From Candidatus Sulfopaludibacter sp. SbA3 (GTDB lineage Bacteria; Acidobacteriota; Terriglobia; Bryobacterales; Bryobacteraceae): DNA of 38,647 nucleotides. The notes beneath the pieces are model-generated. The model worked only from the letters and a program-made list of their open reading frames with translations, had not been told where the DNA came from and did no database searches. Of the stretch, positions 1 to 9,526 are shown piece after piece. Positions within the stretch are counted from its first letter, which is position 1. Each line of letters starts with the position of its first letter. The translations under genes and the position numbers were made by a program. The DNA is taken from NCBI GenBank assembly GCA_945860645.1, contig CAMATG010000006.1:1-38647 (forward strand), given 5' to 3'.

Positions 1-78
1 ATGGGACCAGGATGACCAAGGATTCAAAATCACAATGCCGACTGAGTGAAGACGGGGCCGCAAGCGCCGAGATCTGGA

Positions 79-184
79 GCGGCTTTAGCCGCGTCCTGCG
101 ACTTTCAGTCGCCTGCCAACCCCACCGCCTTTAGGCGGTGGTTGTTTAGGGGCCAACATTAAATGGTGCCTGGCACCAATTTAA
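79..184. repeat. Cluster of four short inverted repeats (hairpins) in the intergenic region 3' of the multiheme cytochrome gene
   Basis: GCGGCT-TT-AGCCGC (79-92), GCGACT-TTC-AGTCGC (98-112), CCACCGCCT-TT-AGGCGGTGG (122-141; 121-140 line read directly), TTAAATGGTGCC-T-GGCACCAATTTAA (159-184, one bulge). Confidence 0.8.
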
Positions 185-206
185 TGAAAGCGCTTGTGAC
201 ACGTGT

Positions 207-1643
207 TTATGGGATTTGCGCCAGCATGCGGAGCGCGGCGGGGTGGGCGGGCTCGTAGTCCAGAACCGTCTTCAGGCTGGCCTTAGCCGCGGCCGAGTTG
301 CCGCTTTGATACTGCGCCACGGCCAGGTTCAACCGGGCACTGATTAGCGCCGGGTTGCGCGCCAGCGCCTGCAACCACAAAGCCATCGCCTCCTTCGCGC
401 TGCCCTGACGGATTCTGTACGTCCCCACGTTCACGGCCGCCGTGGTGTTGGCGGGGTCAATCTGCAGGATTTGACCATAGAGCTTTTCGGCCTTTTCCTC
501 GGCGTTCCCTCGCTCGTGATACAGGGCCAGCTGGAGCAGCAGCGGGATATCCTTCGGATTCGCCTTGGCGGCTTCCTCCAACAAGGGGTAAGCGGAATCC
601 AGGTTGGCGGCGGCGTAGGCCAGGGCCGTATCCCGGGGATTCGATTGGCCGGTCCAGAACTCGCGGAGCGACTGCGCGGTCTGCGTCGACGGCGGCGTGG
701 GCCGGCGCGGAATGGCGTGGTCGGTAAACGCCAGATGCTCCACGGAGCGGGCGGCGGCCCGTTTGGGCATATGGCAGTCGATGCAGTTCTGACTCTGGCT
801 GCCCGTGCACTTCTTCTCCGCGTGGCAGGACTGGCACTGCTGGTTGTAGTGGGCGGGGGTGGAGTCAGTATGCGCTTCGTGACAGGTGCCACACCACAGC
901 TTCTCCCCGCTCGCCTGACGGCAGCGGCTGCGGTTCAGCTTCTCGAAATGACTGGTCGCGGTTGGCTCCAAGCCCTCAGGGGTGTCCCAGATGAAGACGG
1001 CGATCGAATCGCTGAGCTTCTCGCCGGGGGTGAAGGCGCCGCGGGCACGGCCGGCGCGGGCGATGCGCGCGGCGCCGGTCAGGTGGCATTGGGCGCAGAC
1101 GCTGTCCCGTTGCTCCGCCGGCAAGACCGCGGGGTTGACGATGTTCCGCTTGCCGGGAGCCGCCGCGTGCTTTTCGCCCGGGCCGTGGCAGCGTTCGCAA
1201 GTCACCCCGCTATCGACAAACGGCCGCGAGGGGCTGGCATGGCATTGGAGGCACGCTGGCTCGACGGCGCGCGTCAGCTCCGGGTAGGGCTTGGTTTCGT
1301 AGCCTGGGGAAGTGTCCCACCTTTTCGGGGCCGAGTAATAGGAGAGGGGTGCCTGGAAAAGCTGGCCTGCCTTGCGGAACAGGTAGCTGCGCCCGATGTG
1401 GCCCGAGCCGAGAAAGTACTCCAACTGGCGCGTGGCCCCTTCGATCTGGAGCTGATAAGTCGGCGTAACGTTGGGGTGGCCGAACTGTTCTTTGAATGCG
1501 GACTGGCCGGTGCGTCCGCTGGTTTGCGCCATGCCGGTGGCCGCGTAGTTCTTCGCGATCGCGGCGTGACACCGGGCGCAGACCGCGTTGCCGGTGTCGG
1601 CCAGGACGGGGAGGGCGGCAATGAAGACAATCAGCGCGCGCAT
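207..1643 (-). CDS. Multiheme cytochrome c (cytochrome c554/c'-like) with C-terminal TPR repeats, secreted
   Basis: 478 aa, signal peptide, seven CxxCH motifs (CARCH, CLQCH, CERCH, CAQCH, CGTCH, CQSCH, CIDCH), C-terminal TPR-like helices. Confidence 0.9.
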   Translation of the reverse strand: MRALIVFIAALPVLADTGNAVCARCHAAIAKNYAATGMAQTSGRTGQSAFKEQFGHPNVTPTYQLQIEGATRQLEYFLGSGHIGRSYLFRKAGQLFQAPLSYYSAPKRWDTSPGYETKPYPELTRAVEPACLQCHASPSRPFVDSGVTCERCHGPGEKHAAAPGKRNIVNPAVLPAEQRDSVCAQCHLTGAARIARAGRARGAFTPGEKLSDSIAVFIWDTPEGLEPTATSHFEKLNRSRCRQASGEKLWCGTCHEAHTDSTPAHYNQQCQSCHAEKKCTGSQSQNCIDCHMPKRAAARSVEHLAFTDHAIPRRPTPPSTQTAQSLREFWTGQSNPRDTALAYAAANLDSAYPLLEEAAKANPKDIPLLLQLALYHERGNAEEKAEKLYGQILQIDPANTTAAVNVGTYRIRQGSAKEAMALWLQALARNPALISARLNLAVAQYQSGNSAAAKASLKTVLDYEPAHPAALRMLAQIP

Positions 1644-2291
1644 TTACGGGACGCGCAGGAATTCCGCTGGCGTGAGCGCACGGCGGGTCATGCGCGAGAG
1701 GCGGATGGCGCCTTTGAAATAGTCCACCTTGTTGATTCGCACGCCGACGGAGGTACGCCCGGGGCCTTCGGGCGAGAGCGTGACGGCGGCCTTAACCTGC
1801 AGTTTGCCGTTGACGTAGTTGCTGTACTCTTTGCCATCGTAGACGGCGGCGACGTGGACCCATTTGTCGGCGGGGTGAAGCAGGTTCACGTCCATCAGAG
1901 CCTTCGAGCCGGCCGACGTCGCCGCAAAGCTATCGAGCGCCCATTGCTTATTGATGATGCGGGTTTCAAACAGATACCGATGCTGGGAGCCGTTCTCCTG
2001 CATGTGGAAGAAACGCTGGGCGGGCGGGCCGTCGGAGTCCGGCCGGAAGATGACTTCCCAGGTGAATTTCTCAGCGCCGGCGAGGGGGTGCACCTCGAAG
2101 AACAGCGCGTCGGTGGCGCCGTTAAACTGGACCGCTTTGCCGAGCGGCGTATCGATGACCTTGGGCGTGCCGAGCACCGTGACGGAGTGGCCGCCGATCT
2201 TCTGGAGGTTATCGAAGGTCCAGGTTACCGATTCATCGGCGGCGAAGGCGAGGACGGTGCAGAGGGGCAGGAGGAGGCGGAGAGAAGGCAC
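1644..2291 (-). CDS. LamG/concanavalin A-like domain secreted protein
   Basis: 215 aa with signal peptide; pattern ...FTWEVIFRPDSDG...WVHVAAVYDGKEYSNYVNGKLQ... typical of LamG-like jellyroll domains. Confidence 0.8.
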   Translation of the reverse strand: MPSLRLLLPLCTVLAFAADESVTWTFDNLQKIGGHSVTVLGTPKVIDTPLGKAVQFNGATDALFFEVHPLAGAEKFTWEVIFRPDSDGPPAQRFFHMQENGSQHRYLFETRIINKQWALDSFAATSAGSKALMDVNLLHPADKWVHVAAVYDGKEYSNYVNGKLQVKAAVTLSPEGPGRTSVGVRINKVDYFKGAIRLSRMTRRALTPAEFLRVP

Positions 2292-2318
2292 GATGCGGTT
2301 ATATCACGATGGCTTCGG

Positions 2319-4955
2319 TCAGCGTTGCAAATCGAGAATCACTTGGATCGCCGAACTCGTCTGCTCCTCTGGCGGCACCACCAACAGAAGGCGATCTCCG
2401 TCCGGCGAGGCCAAGAATCGGTTGCGGCGCGGCTCGCCCAGGACCTTTTCGAAAAGAGCTTTGGGCGCGCCGGCGTCGAATTCCGCGCCGGCCGTGGAAA
2501 CGTCAATTGCCATCAGGGCCTGGTGGCGGACGTAGAAAAGTTCTTTGCCGTCGCGACGCCATTCTGGTTCTGACCCGCCATCGGTAGAGACCAGCCACTT
2601 GCGGCCGGCGCCACCGGTCGCATCAAACGCACGCACGTAGATCTCATCTTTGCCGGACTCATTCGAACAATAGGCGATCCAGCGGCCGTTGGGCGAAACC
2701 CGCCCCATCGTCTCACGAAACTTCGAAGGGAACAGAGGTGTTGCCTTATGCCCAGCGTCGAGCGAAACCGCAATCAGGTCACTACCGGTGGAAGTATCGA
2801 AGTTGTAGAGGATGTGTTTGTTATCGGGCGCCCACTGCTCCACATTTTTCGTGCCGGGGCCGCTCGTCACCAGTTCCGGTGCACCGGCTCCGGTTGCGTC
2901 GGTGATGTAGATTTCGCGCTGGCCGTTCTTCTTGCCCCCCGAGTAGGCGATCCGCTTCCCATCTGGGGACCAGGCGGGGTTGAGTTCGTCACCAGGGTCA
3001 GAGGTGAAGCGGGTTGAAGTCCCTCGTTTGAGATCGTAGACCCAGATGTCGCGGGTGTTGACCGCAGGATCCTCTACGCCGACCGCCAGCCAACGGCCAT
3101 CGGGGGAAAGCGCGGGGTTGGAGAAACGGCCAAGGCTGCCGGTAATGGCCATGCGCTGGCCGGCCCGATTGAACCAGATCATCTGCCGGTCGATTGCGGT
3201 CGCTCCGGTGCGATAGGCGACGACTCCATTCCAGGAACTGAAGAAGCTCGCCCCGGCCGTATCTGGGCCGAAGGTGAAGAGGCCGCTGGCCAGCTGTGTT
3301 TGCGGGCTGTCCCAATCGAGTTTCGAGGTGCTGAACGGACGCGTGAACAGATTGTTGCCCTGGTTGAAGAGCAGCGAACCCGGCTTTCCGGGAACGATCT
3401 TTGTAGCTCCTTCGAGAAGCCGTTTGGGTTCACCTCCGGCGACCGGCAGCAGGTACGAACCGGGATCGGCCTGGTTGCCGGAGTGTCCGCTGAATACCAG
3501 ATGTTTGCCGTCAGGCAGGAAAATGGGCCAGTACGCGAACAGCGGCTTCGAGATAGGGATCGGTACCGGCGTGCCGCCGCCGGCGGCGACGCGCATCAAT
3601 TTGCCTTGTTGGCCGAAGACAATGACGTCCTCCTGATTCCAGGTCCCTCCCCCGAAATTGGTCCCTAACTCCGTAATGATTGCGCGTGAGCCGGTGGCCA
3701 GATTGACTAGCCATAGTTTGCTGTCGCCGCCCATGTAGGCGATGCGGCGGCCATCGGGCGCCCAGATGGGCAACACTCCATTCTCGGCACCGGGAACGGA
3801 CCGGGTCTCGCCAGTCTCCAGGTCGCGAATCCAGAGCAGCGGCTTGCGTCCCGCGCTTTGGCCAAAAAACATGACCTGGCGGCCGTCTGGCGAGGGTGTG
3901 GGTATGTCGATGCGGAGTAGCTGGGTATTGGGCGGGGGCGGGAATTCGAGGCGTGCGCGGCTGGGCCCTTGCGCTCTTCCGCCCACGCCGTTGAACAGCA
4001 AAACTCCACTCAACGCCGCCAAGGACACGCCCGCCACGGCCCACGGCGCCCAGCGTTTCCACGTGCGCGCTTTTACGATGGGCGGCGCTGTGCGCTCCAC
4101 GGTGCCACCGGTGGCGATCCACTGGAGTTCGCTCATCAGGTCGCGCGCCGTCTGCCAGCGCTGCTCCGGCTGTTTGGCCATGCATTTCCGCACCACGCGG
4201 TCGAGGGACGGGGAAGCGAGCGAGAACGTCTCCGATACGGGCGGCGGTTCGGTGGACATCACCGCGGTAATGAGGCTGGCCTGATTGGCGCCGGCGAAGG
4301 CGCGTTTGCCGGTCAGCATCTCGTAGATCACTGCACCGGCGGCGAAGATATCGCCGCGGGCGTCCCCATCGTTTCCTTCCAAGCGTTCGGGAGACATATA
4401 AGCCAATGTCCCGACGATGGAGCCCGCCATGGTCAGATTGTTGGTAACGGTCACGTCGACGGCGCCGCCCGTTGACGCCACGGCCGGCTTCGCCAGGCCG
4501 AAGTCGAGCAACTTTGCCCCGGAACTGGTGAGCATCACATTCCCAGGCTTCAGGTCGCGATGAATGAGGCCCTTCTGGTGCGCCTGATCCAAGGCGCTAG
4601 CAATTTGAATGGCAATTTCGAGAGCTTCCGGCAGGGGCAGGGGGCCGCGCGTCAGCCGACGGTCGAGCGGTTCGCCCTCCAGGTACTCCATCACCAAATA
4701 TGCGGTGCCGTCGTGCTCCCCCAGGTCGAACAGCGAGCAGATATTCGGGTGGTGCAGCATCGATATCGACCGTGCTTCCCGTTCGAAGCGCTTGCGCATT
4801 TCGGGCTGCTCGGCAAATCGCGCCGGCAACACTTTGATGGCTACATCCCGGTCGAGCCGCGAGTCGCGCGCCTTGTAGACCTCGCCCATACCGCCGGCCC
4901 CAATGATCGCAGAGATGGAGTAAGGGCCAAGCCGGGTACCTGCTTCCAAAGGCAT
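2319..4955 (-). CDS. Serine/threonine protein kinase (PknB-type) with TM segment and C-terminal WD40-like/PD40 beta-propeller
   Basis: Kinase motifs GAGGMGEVYKARD, HRDLKPGNVML, LDFGLAKP, APE-equivalent MSPERLEG; repeated SPDGRxLA/WSPDGKRIAY propeller motifs. Start set at MPLEAGTRLGPYS (4955) rather than the upstream in-frame ORF start at 5036. Confidence 0.93.
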   Translation of the reverse strand: MPLEAGTRLGPYSISAIIGAGGMGEVYKARDSRLDRDVAIKVLPARFAEQPEMRKRFEREARSISMLHHPNICSLFDLGEHDGTAYLVMEYLEGEPLDRRLTRGPLPLPEALEIAIQIASALDQAHQKGLIHRDLKPGNVMLTSSGAKLLDFGLAKPAVASTGGAVDVTVTNNLTMAGSIVGTLAYMSPERLEGNDGDARGDIFAAGAVIYEMLTGKRAFAGANQASLITAVMSTEPPPVSETFSLASPSLDRVVRKCMAKQPEQRWQTARDLMSELQWIATGGTVERTAPPIVKARTWKRWAPWAVAGVSLAALSGVLLFNGVGGRAQGPSRARLEFPPPPNTQLLRIDIPTPSPDGRQVMFFGQSAGRKPLLWIRDLETGETRSVPGAENGVLPIWAPDGRRIAYMGGDSKLWLVNLATGSRAIITELGTNFGGGTWNQEDVIVFGQQGKLMRVAAGGGTPVPIPISKPLFAYWPIFLPDGKHLVFSGHSGNQADPGSYLLPVAGGEPKRLLEGATKIVPGKPGSLLFNQGNNLFTRPFSTSKLDWDSPQTQLASGLFTFGPDTAGASFFSSWNGVVAYRTGATAIDRQMIWFNRAGQRMAITGSLGRFSNPALSPDGRWLAVGVEDPAVNTRDIWVYDLKRGTSTRFTSDPGDELNPAWSPDGKRIAYSGGKKNGQREIYITDATGAGAPELVTSGPGTKNVEQWAPDNKHILYNFDTSTGSDLIAVSLDAGHKATPLFPSKFRETMGRVSPNGRWIAYCSNESGKDEIYVRAFDATGGAGRKWLVSTDGGSEPEWRRDGKELFYVRHQALMAIDVSTAGAEFDAGAPKALFEKVLGEPRRNRFLASPDGDRLLLVVPPEEQTSSAIQVILDLQR

Positions 4956-5072
4956 CGCAAACCATATTACACAACACGGTTCCCGCGGGGCGATGCCTTC
5001 CCTGAACCACTGAAACATTTTGATACAATTCACCAACCCAACTACCTACTCGTTTAGGTGGGGTCTAAAACC

Positions 5073-8000
5073 ATGAAGAAACTCCAAGCGTTTATATTGG
5101 CAATGCTCGCCATGCCACTGCTTTTGTCGCAAACGTTTACCGGAACCATCTCCGGCGTTGTGACTGACCCGAATGCCGCCACCATTCCCGGATCAACCGT
5201 ACGGGTGCGGAATGAAGCCACCGGGGATACCCGGCAAGTGTCCACCGGTTCTGATGGGCTTTTTGTGTTTTCGCAATTGCCGCCGGGCGCCTATGAAGTG
5301 AGCGTGGAGAGCCGCGGCTTCCGGAAGAGTGTGCAGACGGGCGCCGCGTTGCGCGTGAACCAGACGTTGGAATTGAACTTCATCATGCAGCTCGGTGAAG
5401 TGAACCAGACGGTGGAAGTAGCCGCGGCGGTGACGCTGCTGGACACGCAGACGGCCAACCGGGCGGTGACGCTGGATCAGCAGGCGATGTTGGACCTGCC
5501 GACGAATGCGCGCAATCCGTTCCAACTCGTCCACGTGAACGCGGGGGTGATCGCGGTTCGCACGGGTATCTCCCAGGCCACGCAGGATCAGAATCACAAT
5601 CGGTTTTCGATGAACGGCGGGCGCGGGCAGGCCGGGCTGACGCTGATTGACGGCGTGCCGGCATCGGCCGTCGACTGGGGCGGGCTGATCGCTTCGCCGT
5701 CGGTGGATTCGGTGCAGGAGATGAACATTCAGCGGAATCAGTTTGACGCGCAGTTCGGTAAGTCGGACGGCTCGGCGGTGAACATGATTACCCGAGGCGG
5801 GTCGAACTCGTTCCATGGTTCGGTGTACAACTTTCTGCGCAACAACAATCTGGACGCCAATACGTGGGCAAACAACCGGTCGAACATCAAGCGGCCGAGC
5901 TTCCAGCGGAATCAGTTCGGCGGCACCTTTAGCGGTCCGATTTGGAAGGAGAAGAAACTGTTCTTCTTCACGGCCTACGAAGGCCGGCGCGAGGGCAACC
6001 CGGGCACCAGTATCACGAACGTGCCGACGTCGCTGCAGCGGTCGGGCGACTTCTCCGATACGCGAAACAATGCCGGCGTGCTCTCTCCGATTTTCGATCC
6101 GTTCAGCACCGTTCCCAATCCGGCGGGCGCTGGATTTGTCCGGACGCCCTTTGCGGGCAATCGGATTCCGTCGTCAATGTTCGACCCGGTAGCGGTGAAA
6201 GTGATGCAGCTCTTCCCGCAGGCGAATGCCACGCCGGACCCGTTTACGAATGCGCGAAATTTCGCGGCGGCAGGCAAAACGGTAACCACGAATGATCGCG
6301 TGGACCTACGCATTGACTGGGCGCGAAACGAGAAGATGACCATGTTCGGCCGCGTGACGAAGGCGTGGCAGGAAAACGTGGCGCCGAAGTATTTTGGCAA
6401 TGGGGCGGACACGAACTTCTCCGACGTCAATCCACGGCATCAGGTGGTGATCGGCACCACGTTGACGCCGACGCCGACGTGGGTGATCAACATTCTGGTG
6501 GGCTCTGGCCGCTGGCGCGAGAATCAGGTGTCGCCTTCGCAAGGGCTGAACGGAACCGCGCTGGGTTTCAGCGCCGCGACGGTTGGCCAGTGGCAGGCGC
6601 AAACCTACCCTGGGTTTTCGTTCCAGAATTACACCTCGCTCAACAACCGGCGTTTCCTGAACGTACCTCGGGAGACGCACAATCTGCAGGCCAATATTTC
6701 AAAGGAGCAAGGCTCGCACAGCTTGAAGTTCGGGTGGATCACGGAGTTGGCGCGGCTGAACAATACGGATTTCAATACGCCCACATTTTCCTTCGACCGT
6801 GGTATGACCTCGGGCCCGGTGGCGGGGCAGACTTCGACGACCTCCGGCGATGCGCTGGCATCGTTCCTGTTGGGAACGGGCGCCAGCGGCAGCGGGCCGA
6901 TTGGCGCGGCGACGGCGGTGACGGCGATGTACCACGGCGCCTACTTTCAGGACGACTGGCGTGTGAACCGGCGGCTGACGCTGCACATGGGAATCCGCTA
7001 CGAATTGCAGCAGGCGCGCACGGAGCGCTACAACCGCCAGAACAACTTCGATTTCAATGTCGTCAATCCGCTTTCGCAGCAGACGGGCTTGCCGTTGCGG
7101 GGCGGGTTGGTGTTCAACGACGGCAACAACCGTGGCGCGTGGCAGACGGACAAGTTGAACCTGGCGCCGCGCTTCGGCATGGCGTACAAGATCACCGATA
7201 AACTGGTGTTCCGCGGCGGCTACGGGATCTTCTACCCGCAGACAGGCGGCGGCACGCGTGACGGGTTTGCGACGACCACCACCTGGGTCTCATCTGTGGG
7301 CGGCGACGGGATCAATCCCAATCGCTCGGCGCTGTTGAGCAATCCGTTTCCCCAGGGGCTGTCGCAGCCGATCGGTTCGTCGCGCGGACTGCTGACACAG
7401 ACCGGCGACGCGGTGAGCGCGTTTTCGGCGCACCATCCGCTGAGCTACGTACAGAACTACTCGGCCGATTTCCAGTATGAAATCAGCCGCGGCATGGTGC
7501 TGGAAGTGGGCTACACCGGTTCGCAAGGCCGGAAGCTGTTATTCGGCACCGGGCAGCAGGCCAACCAGCTGGACCCGAAGTATTTCAGCCTGGGCGCCGC
7601 GCTGGATGCGCCGGTGGCGAACCCGTTCTTCGGCATCATTCCGACGGGTGTGCTGAGCGGACGAACCGTGCCGCAGCAACGCCTGCTGCGTCCGCATCCG
7701 CAGTTTACGGCGGTGAACCTTTCGGTGGACACGCCGGGCGCCAGTTCCGGGTTCAACGCACTGGTGATCCGCTACAACTGGCAGGTCTCCGGCGGCTTGA
7801 ATTTGCTGACGACCTATCAATGGTCGAAGGCGATTGATAACGCCAGCGAATGGCAGGGCTGGGAAGTGGCGGACACGCCGCGGAACTTCTACGACCTGAA
7901 GGCGGACCGGTCGATCAGTGCGCATGACTTGCCGCAGAGCTTTGTGAATGCGCTGGTGTACGAACTGCCGGTGGGCAAGGGGCGCAAGTTCGGCGCCGAT

Positions 8001-8480
8001 ATGCACCCGGTGGCCAACGCCATTGTGGGCGGCTGGCAGGTATCGTCCATCGTTCGCTTCGGCAGCGGTTTGCCGCTGGGTTTCACGTCGCCGAACACGC
8101 TGGGCAATTATGGCGTCCAGGTGCAGCGGCCGAATGTGGCCGACCTGAAGACGGCATCGGTTGAGAACCCGACGCCGGACCGGTGGTTTAACACGGCGGC
8201 GTTTACCGCGCCGTCCACCTACCAGATGGGCAACGCGCCGCGGTGGATTCCCAACATCCGCTTCGGTCCGACCAACCACGCCGATCTGGCCATCCTGAAG
8301 AACTTCCGGTTTATGGAGAGCATTAAGGCGCAGTTCCGCGCCGAGATGTTCAACTTCACCAACACGCCGCAGTTTGGCCGCGCCAGCACCACGGTCAACG
8401 ACCCGAACTTCGGCAAGGTAACCGGTACAACCAACATCGGGGCAAGGAACGTGCAGCTGGGTTTACGGCTGCAGTTCTGA
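5073..8480 (+). CDS. TonB-dependent receptor with N-terminal carboxypeptidase-regulatory-like domain (Oar-like, acidobacterial type)
   Basis: Signal peptide, GTISGVVTDPNAATIPGSTVRVRNEATGDTR CarboxypepD_reg motif, plug domain, long beta-barrel, terminal ...LGLRLQF. ATG at 5073 preferred over GTG at 5058. Confidence 0.93.
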   Translation: MKKLQAFILAMLAMPLLLSQTFTGTISGVVTDPNAATIPGSTVRVRNEATGDTRQVSTGSDGLFVFSQLPPGAYEVSVESRGFRKSVQTGAALRVNQTLELNFIMQLGEVNQTVEVAAAVTLLDTQTANRAVTLDQQAMLDLPTNARNPFQLVHVNAGVIAVRTGISQATQDQNHNRFSMNGGRGQAGLTLIDGVPASAVDWGGLIASPSVDSVQEMNIQRNQFDAQFGKSDGSAVNMITRGGSNSFHGSVYNFLRNNNLDANTWANNRSNIKRPSFQRNQFGGTFSGPIWKEKKLFFFTAYEGRREGNPGTSITNVPTSLQRSGDFSDTRNNAGVLSPIFDPFSTVPNPAGAGFVRTPFAGNRIPSSMFDPVAVKVMQLFPQANATPDPFTNARNFAAAGKTVTTNDRVDLRIDWARNEKMTMFGRVTKAWQENVAPKYFGNGADTNFSDVNPRHQVVIGTTLTPTPTWVINILVGSGRWRENQVSPSQGLNGTALGFSAATVGQWQAQTYPGFSFQNYTSLNNRRFLNVPRETHNLQANISKEQGSHSLKFGWITELARLNNTDFNTPTFSFDRGMTSGPVAGQTSTTSGDALASFLLGTGASGSGPIGAATAVTAMYHGAYFQDDWRVNRRLTLHMGIRYELQQARTERYNRQNNFDFNVVNPLSQQTGLPLRGGLVFNDGNNRGAWQTDKLNLAPRFGMAYKITDKLVFRGGYGIFYPQTGGGTRDGFATTTTWVSSVGGDGINPNRSALLSNPFPQGLSQPIGSSRGLLTQTGDAVSAFSAHHPLSYVQNYSADFQYEISRGMVLEVGYTGSQGRKLLFGTGQQANQLDPKYFSLGAALDAPVANPFFGIIPTGVLSGRTVPQQRLLRPHPQFTAVNLSVDTPGASSGFNALVIRYNWQVSGGLNLLTTYQWSKAIDNASEWQGWEVADTPRNFYDLKADRSISAHDLPQSFVNALVYELPVGKGRKFGADMHPVANAIVGGWQVSSIVRFGSGLPLGFTSPNTLGNYGVQVQRPNVADLKTASVENPTPDRWFNTAAFTAPSTYQMGNAPRWIPNIRFGPTNHADLAILKNFRFMESIKAQFRAEMFNFTNTPQFGRASTTVNDPNFGKVTGTTNIGARNVQLGLRLQF

Positions 8481-8492
8481 TCCTCCGTCACG

Positions 8493-8530
8493 AATAAAAA
8501 CGGGCCTCCTTCGGGAGGCCCGTTTTTATT
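8493..8530. terminator. Bidirectional intrinsic terminator between convergent genes
   Basis: Perfect 17-bp inverted repeat AATAAAAACGGGCCTCC-TTCG-GGAGGCCCGTTTTTATT with a T-run on both strands; overlaps the stop codon (8526-8528) of the minus-strand gene. Confidence 0.95.
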
Positions 8531-9443
8531 GCTCGAAGTGCTTGCGCATGGCGGTGACGGCGTCCTGCAGTTCCTTGTTGCGCTTGCGCAGATTGAGGAC
8601 TTCGGCGCGCAGGCCGTTGTCCTGTGGTGGCGGTTGGGCGATGACGGGGTCGAACCCAACATAGGTGGTGGAGCGCGAGAGGCGGGGTCCGCCGGCGTAC
8701 TGCACGTTGAGGGTGACGATGATGGTGCTGGTGCGCGGGCGCAGGACGACGCGGCCCTGGGCGGTGAAGGTGGGCGTGATGTCCATGGTCTGTTCGCTTT
8801 CCCCGTCCTGGATGGTGAGCGCGGCCGACTGCAGCGGCTGCGCCAGGACCCCGTGTTGCTGCCAGATGGCGGCGAGTTCGCCGGAGCGGGACTGGACGTC
8901 CAAGGCGAGTTCGGGCGACGGGTTAACGGTCCTCGCATAGTAAGCGGCGCCCACGGCGGCGAGGGTGAGGATCAGGCCGACAGCCAGCCAGGGCAGGCGT
9001 GGCGACGCCGTGCGAACGCGCGGGACGTGCGCCGCCGCCGGGGTGAGCGGCGCCATCAGGGAGAGAGCTTCGCTGGTTGCGTGCCCATCGGTGGTGGGCC
9101 GGCAGACGAGGGCATCACTGGCCGCGCCGTTGACCGCGTTGAGCAGCAGGAAGAGCGGCTGCGTTTGGCGGCAGAGTTCGATTTCCGAGGCGCGCAGCGC
9201 GGGCGCATCGGGCGTTTGCAGGCGGAAAAAGCCGGCGAGTGCGGGGCCAGCGGCCTGGGCCGCCTGGCGCAACGCGTTGGGCTGAACCCGTTTGAATCCG
9301 GTGATGTGCGTAACGCCGTTTTCCGATGAGCCCAGCAGGATGCCGCCCGATTCCTCCTGGCGCGGGATGGCACGCAGGCGGCCCTGTACATATGGGTGGA
9401 TCGCCACCGTGGGTTGAGTAGAAATTACCGTTTTCGGACGCAT
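8526..9443 (-). CDS. Membrane-anchored protein with MPN/JAB-like N-terminal domain lacking the HxHP motif (paralog A)
   Basis: 305 aa; N-terminal HPYVQGRLRAIPRQEESGGILLGSSE..ITGFKRV..GPALAGFFRLQTPDAPALRASEIEL, TM LPWLAVGLILTLAAVGAAYY, C-terminal beta-rich region; homologous to 9527-10414. Confidence 0.7.
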   Translation of the reverse strand: MRPKTVISTQPTVAIHPYVQGRLRAIPRQEESGGILLGSSENGVTHITGFKRVQPNALRQAAQAAGPALAGFFRLQTPDAPALRASEIELCRQTQPLFLLLNAVNGAASDALVCRPTTDGHATSEALSLMAPLTPAAAHVPRVRTASPRLPWLAVGLILTLAAVGAAYYARTVNPSPELALDVQSRSGELAAIWQQHGVLAQPLQSAALTIQDGESEQTMDITPTFTAQGRVVLRPRTSTIIVTLNVQYAGGPRLSRSTTYVGFDPVIAQPPPQDNGLRAEVLNLRKRNKELQDAVTAMRKHFEQ

Positions 9444-9526
9444 AGTACCCCTCTTTTGAGGAGGTGCAACTGGATTGCCAATTGCCAGCGGCGCCAGCCC
9501 GGCCTGCTATGCGTGCGAGGACTTGT

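Noticed and set aside
471-2573. 700-aa plus-strand ORF
   Set aside because: Antisense to the multiheme cytochrome and LamG genes; no domain, low-complexity R/G/A-rich translation typical of GC-rich shadow ORFs.
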